From assembly GCF_002479325.1 (NCBI RefSeq), contig NZ_DLMO01000151.1, forward strand, positions 7,983 to 25,565: DNA of 17,583 bases. The letters are read 5' to 3'. Below, one piece after another: positions 8,638-14,080 of this stretch. Origin of the DNA: Brevundimonas sp. UBA7534 (GTDB taxonomy: Bacteria > Pseudomonadota > Alphaproteobacteria > Caulobacterales > Caulobacteraceae). Each line of letters starts with the position of its first letter. Within the stretch, counting starts at the first letter, position 1. The notes beneath the pieces were generated by a model. That model worked only from the letters and a program-made list of their open reading frames with translations, had not been told where the DNA came from and ran no database searches. The position numbers were made by a program, and so were the translations under genes.

Positions 8638-9569
8638 GCAGCGGGCGCCGTCTCCTCCTCTACCAGCGACCGGAAGAGGGCGTGGGCGGCCAGCATGCCG
8701 TCGGAGGTCGCCAGGGTGATGTTGGAGGCGGCGCGGGCCAAGTCTCCGGCGGCGAAGACGCCCGGCTGGGTCGTCTGCTGCAGGGCGTCCACCTTGATGA
8801 CGCGGCCCATCGGCGTGTCGACCATCTCGCAGCCCAGGCGTTCGGCGAAGGGGCTGGCGACGCGGGCGCTGGCGCCGACGAAAATGGCCTTCAGCGGAAC
8901 GAAGCGGCCGTCCGCCAGGCGCGCGCCGGTCAGGGTCGGGGCCTCGCCCTCCAGCCGTTCGATCGGCGTCGGCTCGACCATCACGCCACGGCGATACAGC
9001 AGGTGGGCATCCTCGGGCGACAGGCCCTGATCCAGGCCCATGAACAGGGTGACGTCGCCCCATTCGGCGACCGTCGCGGCGTACTGGACGGCGTGCTCGC
9101 CCCGTCCCAGCACGCCGATGGGGCCGCCGCCGATCTCGTAGCCGTGGCACCAGGGGCAATGGAGCGCGGTGCGGCCCCAGCGCTCCCGGACGCCGGGAAT
9201 GTCGGCCAGCACGTCCTCGACGCCGTGGGCCAGCAGCAGGCGGCGACCCTCGGTCTTCGTGCCGTCGGCGAAGGCGACGGAGAAACCGCCCTTGGCCCGC
9301 TCGACCGCCACCGCCTCGGCCAGGCGGAAGGCGGCGGTGGGATAGGCGGCGACCTGGGCGCGGGCGGCCGCGGCGATCTCGGCCCCCGGCCGGCCGTCGT
9401 TGGCCAGGACGCCGTGCGCGCGAGCGGCGAAGCGGTTGCGCGGCCGGCCGTCGTCGATGACCAGCACCCGGCGGCGCGCGCGGACCAGCTGCATGGCGGC
9501 GGACAGGCCGGCGTAGGAGCCGCCGATGATGACGGCGTCATGAGGCATCGGATTTTCGAGCGTGGGCAT
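8634..9569 (-). CDS. NAD(P)/FAD-dependent oxidoreductase, thioredoxin-reductase-like with CPWC motif
   Basis: A 311-residue two-dinucleotide-fold flavoprotein with the size and layout of bacterial thioredoxin reductase. Seen: the N-terminal FAD motif IIGGSYAGLSAA (about 14-25), redox pair Cys138-Pro-Trp-Cys141, NAD(P)-binding GVLGRGEHA (152-160), and the C-terminal FAD motif GVFAAGD (270-276). E. coli TrxB has its CATC pair at almost the same position, but there an Asp follows, while here His142 follows (CPWCHGYE). The CxxCHG form is known to me from thioredoxin-reductase-like dithiol oxidases such as GliT and HlmI and from many uncharacterised bacterial homologues. A disulfide reductase or dithiol oxidase role is therefore inferred, with substrate unknown. 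Start ATG at 9569 is chosen because AAGGGA lies 8 bases upstream. It overlaps the Rrf2 gene by 32 bp, so the two are one operon. A second start at 9548 is possible. Confidence 0.87.
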   Translation of the reverse strand: MPTLENPMPHDAVIIGGSYAGLSAAMQLVRARRRVLVIDDGRPRNRFAARAHGVLANDGRPGAEIAAAARAQVAAYPTAAFRLAEAVAVERAKGGFSVAFADGTKTEGRRLLLAHGVEDVLADIPGVRERWGRTALHCPWCHGYEIGGGPIGVLGRGEHAVQYAATVAEWGDVTLFMGLDQGLSPEDAHLLYRRGVMVEPTPIERLEGEAPTLTGARLADGRFVPLKAIFVGASARVASPFAERLGCEMVDTPMGRVIKVDALQQTTQPGVFAAGDLARAASNITLATSDGMLAAHALFRSLVEEETAPAA

Positions 9570-10026
9570 GGAGTCGATCCCTTTCAGGATGGGCGGCCAT
9601 CCGGCGCGAGAAGTCCGCCGCCAGATCGGCCAGGGTGAAGGAGTCCAGCCGCGCGACCAGCAGGGCGCGGGCGGCGGCGTAGGTGTCGGCCAGGGCGTCG
9701 TTGACCGCCGCCTCGACCAGGCAACCGTCCGCCTCCACCGGCGGCGCGTCGGGGATCAGGCCGACGCCCCCCAGGGCCTCGTGCACCTGGCCCAGGGTGA
9801 CCTGGTCCAGCGACCGGGCCAGACGCCAGCCGCCGCCCCGCCCCTTTTCGGAGGCGACCAGGCCCTGCTCGCGCAGCCCCGCCATGGTTCGCCGCACCAC
9901 CACCGGATTGGTGGACAGGCAGACCGCCAGCTGATCCGACGTCATGGGCGAGCCCGTCCGCGCCTCGTGCTCGGCCATGTGCAGCAAGGCGTGGAGAATA
10001 TTGGAGAGGCGGGAATCCCGTTTCAT
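9538..10026 (-). CDS. Rrf2-family transcriptional regulator lacking the Fe-S cysteine set
   Basis: A 162-residue winged-helix regulator. The N-terminus MKRDSRLSNILHALLHMA and the recognition region TNPVVVRRTMAGLREQGLV followed by GRGGGWRLAR (about residues 40-71) are typical Rrf2. IscR and NsrR bind an iron-sulfur cluster through three clustered cysteines. This protein has only Cys36 and Cys102 and so is unlikely to hold such a cluster. Rrf2 members of that type (CymR- or YwnA-like) work by protein partners or thiol chemistry, so redox sensing through Cys102 is an inference. It is followed with overlap by the CPWC flavoprotein gene, the likely target. An inverted repeat directly at its start codon (10024-10046) suggests autoregulation. 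ATG at 10026 gives the canonical N-terminus but has only a weak ribosome binding site. Confidence 0.9.
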   Translation of the reverse strand: MKRDSRLSNILHALLHMAEHEARTGSPMTSDQLAVCLSTNPVVVRRTMAGLREQGLVASEKGRGGGWRLARSLDQVTLGQVHEALGGVGLIPDAPPVEADGCLVEAAVNDALADTYAAARALLVARLDSFTLADLAADFSRRMAAHPERDRLHAHARKSDAS

Positions 10027-10046
10027 GTAACTTCAATTGTTACGTG
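10024..10046. promoter_or_regulatory. Candidate Rrf2 operator (inverted repeat)
   Basis: CATGTAAC (10024-10031) and GTTACGTG (10039-10046) form an inverted repeat with one mismatch across a 7-base AT-rich spacer, in a locally AT-poor genome. The left arm contains the Rrf2 start codon. A repressor bound here would cover both the putative -10 and the translation start. Autoregulation is inferred from position and family habit. Confidence 0.5.
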
Positions 10047-10062
10047 GTAAGGCGAACGTCAA
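10036..10062 (-). promoter_or_regulatory. Candidate promoter for the Rrf2-flavoprotein operon
   Basis: On the minus strand TTGACGT (10062-10056), a 12-base spacer and GTAACAAT (10043-10036) resemble the Caulobacter housekeeping promoter (TTGaCgS, 10-14 bases, GCTANAWC) with a good -35 and a partial -10. Transcription would start within a few bases of the ATG, giving a leaderless or near-leaderless mRNA, which would fit the weak ribosome binding site. Confidence 0.4.
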
Positions 10063-10083
10063 GTCAGCGGGTCGGGAATCTTT

Positions 10084-10833
10084 TCAGGCCGCGGGCGCGG
10101 CGTCCTCCAGGAAGGCGCGGAAGCGGCGAAGCGCCTCTTCGGCCAGCGCCGGGTCGTGGCGCATCGGGCCGTTGTTGGTCGGCTCGTCGAAGGCGTGGGC
10201 GCCCTCGGCGATCCAGCTTTCGACCTCGGCGCCGCAGTTGCGGATCATGGCGTTGACCTGTTCGGCGTTGCGCACCGTTGTCAGGTGGTCGCGGCGGCAG
10301 GTCACGGCCAGGACCTTGGGGCAATGCCGCCAGGGCTTCAGCTTGTTGAAGGCGAACGGCCCGACGTAGGGATAGGCCAGCCACGCCGCCTTGACCCCCG
10401 ACAGGTCCGCCGAAGCCGGGTCTCGAACGCCCATGGCGTTCGGCTGGGGCGCCGCGCTCATCATCTCCATGATCGACCAGCCGCCGTGGCTCCAGCCGGC
10501 CAGGGTCAGGCGATCCGCGTCGACGTCCGGCCGGACGGAGATTCCCTGGATCGCGGCCAGGACGTCGCCCGCCCGCTCATACCCCCGCAGGGCCAGGCCG
10601 GTGCAGACGGCGGTCAGGGTGAAGGCCCGGCCCCACCCGCGCGGCGCATAGGAATCGATGACGAAGGCGCGCCATCCCGCCTCGGCCGCCGTCTGAGCGT
10701 AGCGCGGCAGGTGATCCCGAAGACCGCCGCATCCGTGGAACATCAAGACCGCCGGACGCGGGCGGTCGTCGGCCGGCCCCGTCACCGTCATGTGCGGCTC
10801 AAGCCGGGCCCAGCGCTGGTTCAGATCGTCCAT
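10084..10833 (-). CDS. Dienelactone-hydrolase-family alpha/beta hydrolase
   Basis: A 249-residue alpha/beta hydrolase without a signal peptide. Seen: the oxyanion strand region LMFHGCGG (30-37), the nucleophile elbow GWSHGG with Ser115, Asp182 in CRRDH and His213 in EGAHAFDE, a complete Ser-Asp-His triad. Classical dienelactone hydrolase uses Cys as nucleophile. The Ser form suggests a general esterase or related hydrolase, and the substrate cannot be predicted. A Cys-containing strand (VLAVTCRRDH) is common in the family. It is upstream of, and on the same strand as, the Rrf2 gene with a 57-bp gap that holds a separate promoter candidate. It is divergent from the PadR gene, with the palindromic operator in the shared upstream region, so PadR control is possible. 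Confidence 0.85.
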   Translation of the reverse strand: MDDLNQRWARLEPHMTVTGPADDRPRPAVLMFHGCGGLRDHLPRYAQTAAEAGWRAFVIDSYAPRGWGRAFTLTAVCTGLALRGYERAGDVLAAIQGISVRPDVDADRLTLAGWSHGGWSIMEMMSAAPQPNAMGVRDPASADLSGVKAAWLAYPYVGPFAFNKLKPWRHCPKVLAVTCRRDHLTTVRNAEQVNAMIRNCGAEVESWIAEGAHAFDEPTNNGPMRHDPALAEEALRRFRAFLEDAAPAA

Positions 10834-10875
10834 GCCGCCAGTGTCGCCCGGCTTGACGGCGCAACGCCAGCCCTC

Positions 10876-10905
10876 TTGACCTTTCCTTGCTTCGATATAT
10901 CTAAT
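10876..10905 (+). promoter_or_regulatory. Promoter of the PadR-ferric reductase operon
   Basis: TTGACC (10876-10881) is a near-consensus -35. Two -10 readings are possible: TCTAAT (10900-10905) after 18 bases in sigma-70 form, or GATATATC (10894-10901) after 11 bases counted from TTGACCT, matching the Caulobacter -10 consensus GCTANAWC at all but one position. Either start site falls around 10906-10913, upstream of the ATG at 10941. The -10 is inside the left arm of the palindrome at 10891-10928. Confidence 0.65.
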
Positions 10906-10928
10906 CGCTCGTGAATAGATGTATCGAA
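10891..10928. promoter_or_regulatory. Palindromic operator, probable PadR binding site
   Basis: TTCGATATATCTA (10891-10903) and TAGATGTATCGAA (10916-10928) are 13-base inverted arms with a single mismatch, separated by 12 bases. Each arm contains a smaller palindrome or near-palindrome, GATATATC (10894-10901) and GATGTATC (10918-10925), with centres 24 bp apart. The site could thus hold two dimers or one larger complex. It overlaps the -10 and start site of the PadR operon, the layout expected for autorepression. It is one of only two clearly AT-rich patches I noticed in the window. Confidence 0.75.
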
Positions 10929-10940
10929 AAGGAAGTGGGA

Positions 10941-11558
10941 ATGCGATCCAAGGGGATCTTCCATCATCACCGCCGCGAAGGATGCGGCGACAAACACGGG
11001 GTCTTCGGCCGCGGGCGCGGAATGCGCGGCGGTCTGGGCCGGGGCTGGGACCGCGGCGACGGCGTTGGCCGCGGACACGGCCGACGCGGCGGGGGTCGTA
11101 TGTTCGATCATGGCGCCCTGCGCTGGCTGCTGCTGTCGCTGATCGCGGAAAAGCCCGATCATGCCCCCAGCCACGGCTATGAACTGATCAAGGCGGTCGA
11201 GACCCGGCTGGGCGGGGCCTATTCGCCCAGCCCCGGCGTTATCTATCCGACGCTGACCCTGCTGGAGGAGATGGGCGCGCTGGAGGCGACGGCCGAAGGG
11301 GGCAAGAAGCTTTACGCCATCACCGAGACGGGCCGCGCCCTGCTGGCCGAAAACGGCGAGGTCGTCGCCTCGGTCCAGGCGCGGATGGACAAGTTCGCCG
11401 CCCATGCCCGACGCCCCGAGGCGATCCAGGAAGCCATCGGCCGGCTGCGGGCTGCGATCCACGCCCGACTGACCAGCGAAACGGCCCTGACCGAGGCGCA
11501 GGTGAAGGCCATCGCCGCCATCCTGGAAGAAACGACCGAACGGGTGGAAAAGGCATGA
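10941..11558 (+). CDS. PadR-family transcriptional regulator with His/Gly/Arg-rich N-terminal extension
   Basis: A 205-residue regulator. The PadR winged-helix domain (about residues 54-135) shows LRWLLLSLIAEKP, HGYELIKAVE, PSPGVIYPTLTLLEEMGAL and the wing GGKKLYAITETGRALL. A C-terminal helical part for dimerisation follows. Residues 1-53 are unusual: a His/Cys cluster FHHHRREGCGDKH and then a Gly/Arg-rich low-complexity stretch (about 22-53). The segment KPDHAPSHGYEL has about four more residues between helices 1 and 2 than the usual KPxHGYEL. I start it at ATG 10941 with AGGA at 10930-10933. An in-frame GTG at 10911 lies at the predicted transcription start inside the palindrome, so it is unlikely. 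Its stop overlaps the SIP start (ATGA), which points to iron-linked control. Confidence 0.9.
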   Translation: MRSKGIFHHHRREGCGDKHGVFGRGRGMRGGLGRGWDRGDGVGRGHGRRGGGRMFDHGALRWLLLSLIAEKPDHAPSHGYELIKAVETRLGGAYSPSPGVIYPTLTLLEEMGALEATAEGGKKLYAITETGRALLAENGEVVASVQARMDKFAAHARRPEAIQEAIGRLRAAIHARLTSETALTEAQVKAIAAILEETTERVEKA

Positions 11559-12364
11559 GCGAGACCCTGCGCATTCCCCGGCGAGTGCGGCACGCGCTGA
11601 AGTTCCGCACCCTGAGCGTCGCCTCGGTCGAGGACCTGACCCCGACCTATCGCCGCATCGTCCTGACCGGAGACGATCTGGACGGCTTCGTGTCGCTGGG
11701 GTTCGACGACCATGTGAAGGTCTTTCCGCCCCGGCCGGGCGAGGCGCCGGTCATGCCGACCGTCGGGCCGGACGGCCCCGTCTTCCCGGAGCCGAGGCCG
11801 GCGGCGCGGGATTATACGCCGCGCGCCTACGATCCGGCGACGCGGCGCCTGACGCTCGACTTCGTCACCGGCCACGGGGGTCCGGCCACCGAATGGGCGA
11901 TGGCGGCCACGCCGGGCGCGCAGTTGGGCGTCGGCGGACCGCGCGGCTCCTTCATCGTGCCGACCGCCTTCGCCGACCATGTGCTGATCGGCGACGAAAC
12001 AGCCCTGCCCGCCATCGCCCGGCGGCTGGAGGAGTTGCCTGCGAGCGTGCGCGCCACGGTGATCATCGCCGTGAAGGGCGCGTCCGAGCGCCTGCCTCTG
12101 GCCAGCGCCGCGACGCTGTCGGTCTCCTGGGTCGACCGGGCCGACGCCGCGCGCAGTGATCCCGCGCCCCTGTCGGACGCGGTGGAGCCGGCCCTGGCGG
12201 ACGTAGATCGCCGCGACGCCTATGTCTGGATCGCCGCCGAGGCCCAGGTGGCGCGCGCCTTGCGCGCCCAGGTCGTCGGGCTGGGATTCGATCCCAAGGC
12301 GATGAAGGCGGCCGGCTATTGGCGCGAAGGCGGCACGGCGGAAAAGGAAGTCATCGAGGACTGA
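11555..12364 (+). CDS. Siderophore-interacting protein (NAD(P)H-dependent ferric-siderophore reductase)
   Basis: A 269-residue SIP/ViuB-family flavoprotein, predicted cytoplasmic, that would release iron from imported ferric siderophores by reduction. Seen: an N-terminal FAD-binding barrel with the flavin motif RDYTPRAYD (85-93), GVGGPRGSF (125-133), the nucleotide-domain motif GDETALPAIARRLEE (146-160), typical of SIP, and the C-terminal signature AAGYWREG (252-259). ATG overlaps the PadR stop by four bases (ATGA), indicating translational coupling. No siderophore synthesis or TonB receptor gene is in view, so the substrate is unknown. A heme or other ferric chelate is an alternative. It converges on purH with a 22-bp gap. 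Confidence 0.93.
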   Translation: MSETLRIPRRVRHALKFRTLSVASVEDLTPTYRRIVLTGDDLDGFVSLGFDDHVKVFPPRPGEAPVMPTVGPDGPVFPEPRPAARDYTPRAYDPATRRLTLDFVTGHGGPATEWAMAATPGAQLGVGGPRGSFIVPTAFADHVLIGDETALPAIARRLEELPASVRATVIIAVKGASERLPLASAATLSVSWVDRADAARSDPAPLSDAVEPALADVDRRDAYVWIAAEAQVARALRAQVVGLGFDPKAMKAAGYWREGGTAEKEVIED

Positions 12365-12386
12365 AGCCGCCGCGCCTCGAAAAACC

Positions 12387-13991
12387 CTAGTGTCGGAACA
12401 CGCGTACGCCGGTGAAGGCCATGGCGATGTTCCGCTCGTCGGCGGCGGCGATGACCTCCTCGTCCCGGATCGAGCCGCCGGGCTGGATCACCGCCGTGGC
12501 GCCGGCCGCGACCGCTTCCAGCAGGCCGTCGGCGAAGGGGAAGAAGGCTTCGGATGCACAGGCCGAGCCTTCCGCCAGCGAATGCGCCAGACCCTTGGCT
12601 TCGCCCGCCTCCTTGGCGCGGATGGCGGCGATGCGGGCCGAGTCGCGACGGTTCATCTGACCGGCGCCGATTCCGGCCGTCTGGCCGTCCTTCGCATAGA
12701 CGATGGCGTTGGACTTGACGTGCTTGGCCACGGTGAAGGCGAACAGCATGTCCTGGATCTCGGTCGGGGTCGGCTGGCGGCGCGTGACGATCTTCAGGTC
12801 TTCCGGCTTGATCAGCGAGCGATCGCGCGACTGAACCAGGAAGCCGCCGGCGACGCTGCGGAACACCTCGCCCGGACCGTGCGGATCGGGCAGGCCGTCG
12901 GTGATCAGCAGGCGCAGGTTCTTCTTGGCGGCGAAGACGGCCTTGGCCTCGTCGTCGGCGCCGGGCGCGATCACCACCTCGGTGAAGATGCCGGTGATGG
13001 CGCGGGCGTCGTCGCCGTTCAGCGGCCGGTTGACGGCGATCACGCCGCCGAAGGCCGAGACGGCGTCGCATTCCAGCGCGCGGGCGTAGGCTTCCGACAG
13101 GTCCTTGCCCACGGCGACGCCGCACGGGTTGGCGTGCTTGACGATGACGCAGGCCGGGGCCTCGAACTCTGCGACCAGTTCATAGGCGGCGTCGGCGTCC
13201 GCGATGTTGTTGTAGCCCAGTTCCTTACCCTGGATCTGGCTGGCGTAAGCGACGCCCGGCCGACGCTCGCCGGTGCGGTAGAAGGCGCCGGTCTGGTGCG
13301 GGTTCTCACCGTAGCGCAGGGTCTGGGCCAGCGAACCGGCGATGGATTTGCGGGCCGGGGCGGCGTCCTCCAACTGGCCGGCGAACCAGCTCGAGACGGC
13401 GGCGTCATAGGCGGCCGTGCGGGCGAAGGCGCGGGCGGCGAGACGCTTCCTCAGCGCCAGATCGGTCGAACCGTCCGCCTTCAGCGCCTCGAGGATCAGG
13501 CCGATCGACTCGCCGTCCACGGCGACGGCGACATGGCCGTGGTTCTTGGAGCCCGAGCGGATCATGGCCGGGCCGCCGATGTCGATGTTCTCGATGGCCG
13601 CCTCGAAGCCACCCCCCTGCTCCACCGTCTTCTCGAACGGATAGAGGTCGATCCAGACGATATCGATGGGACCGATGCCGTGCTGGGTCATCGCCTCGGC
13701 GTGGGTCGGAGCGTTGCGCACGCCCAGAAGGCCGCCATGCACGACCGGGTGCAGCGTCTTGACCCGCCCGTCCATCATCTCGGGAAAGCCCGTCAGGTCG
13801 GCCACGTCCTTGACCGGCAGGCCCAGCTTCTCGATCGCCGCCTTGGTGCCGCCGGTCGAGACCAGTTCGACGCCCAGGCCGGCCAGGGTACGCGCCGCAT
13901 CCTCCAGCCCCGCCTTGTCCGACAGGGAGATCAGGACGCGGACGGGCTTGATCGCGTCCGGGGCGGGCGGAAAATCGGGAGCGGCGGGCAT
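12387..13991 (-). CDS. purH: Bifunctional AICAR transformylase/IMP cyclohydrolase PurH
   Basis: PurH performs the last two steps of de novo purine synthesis: formylation of AICAR with 10-formyl-THF and cyclisation to IMP. The 534-residue length matches the family. The N-terminal MGS-like cyclohydrolase domain shows SLSDKAGL, STGGTKA (45-51) and GFPEMMDGRVKTLHP (68-82). The AICAR transformylase domain has LRYGENPHQ (225-233), catalytic Lys285-His286 in KHANPCG, and DAVSAFGGVIA. The end VFRH is typical. I start at ATG 13991-13989. The frame stays open to a TTG at 14051, but those 20 extra residues look like translated leader. The ribosome binding site is weak (ACGGAC). It is downstream of the heparinase-like gene with a 90-bp gap. 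Confidence 0.97.
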   Translation of the reverse strand: MPAAPDFPPAPDAIKPVRVLISLSDKAGLEDAARTLAGLGVELVSTGGTKAAIEKLGLPVKDVADLTGFPEMMDGRVKTLHPVVHGGLLGVRNAPTHAEAMTQHGIGPIDIVWIDLYPFEKTVEQGGGFEAAIENIDIGGPAMIRSGSKNHGHVAVAVDGESIGLILEALKADGSTDLALRKRLAARAFARTAAYDAAVSSWFAGQLEDAAPARKSIAGSLAQTLRYGENPHQTGAFYRTGERRPGVAYASQIQGKELGYNNIADADAAYELVAEFEAPACVIVKHANPCGVAVGKDLSEAYARALECDAVSAFGGVIAVNRPLNGDDARAITGIFTEVVIAPGADDEAKAVFAAKKNLRLLITDGLPDPHGPGEVFRSVAGGFLVQSRDRSLIKPEDLKIVTRRQPTPTEIQDMLFAFTVAKHVKSNAIVYAKDGQTAGIGAGQMNRRDSARIAAIRAKEAGEAKGLAHSLAEGSACASEAFFPFADGLLEAVAAGATAVIQPGGSIRDEEVIAAADERNIAMAFTGVRVFRH

Positions 13992-14080
13992 GGGCGGCGT
14001 CCGTGGTCTGAAAAGGTTTCCGGGGGAGGATGGCGCGGCCTCTAACGCCAAACGCCCTTCACGTCACCCCACGGACGGTT
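13992..14080 (-). promoter_or_regulatory. purH upstream region with inverted repeat and weak promoter candidate
   Basis: On the minus strand GTGACGT (14067-14061), 14 bases and GTTAGAGG (14046-14039) weakly resemble a Caulobacter-type promoter. A perfect 9-base inverted repeat, CGTCCGTGG (13998-14006) and CCACGGACG (14069-14077), spans the region. The arm nearer purH contains the weak ribosome binding site. If transcripts come from further upstream, the arms could pair in RNA and hide that site. If the promoter above is real, only one arm is transcribed. Confidence 0.3.

Noticed and set aside
10911..10940. GTG at 10911 as an upstream start for the PadR gene, adding ten residues
   Set aside because: It lies at or next to the predicted transcription start and inside the operator, and has no Shine-Dalgarno sequence. 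The ATG at 10941 has AGGA seven bases upstream.
12354..12380. Inverted repeat TCGAGG/CCTCGA between SIP and purH as a terminator
   Set aside because: The stem is six pairs with a 15-base loop. It is followed by A residues rather than T on the plus strand, and the T-run on the minus strand comes before the stem.
12390..14045. Open frame of 551 codons on the plus strand opposite purH
   Set aside because: No domain is recognisable, and purH is full length with both active sites on the other strand.
13992..14051. TTG at 14051 as the purH start, adding 20 residues
   Set aside because: The extra residues do not resemble PurH N-termini, and the ATG at 13991-13989 gives the usual family length.
13992..14080. 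ZTP (pfl) riboswitch before purH
   Set aside because: This riboswitch class is often found upstream of purH, but I cannot find its conserved 3' domain (a CCGCCUGGGC-like element) here. A covariance-model scan would settle it.
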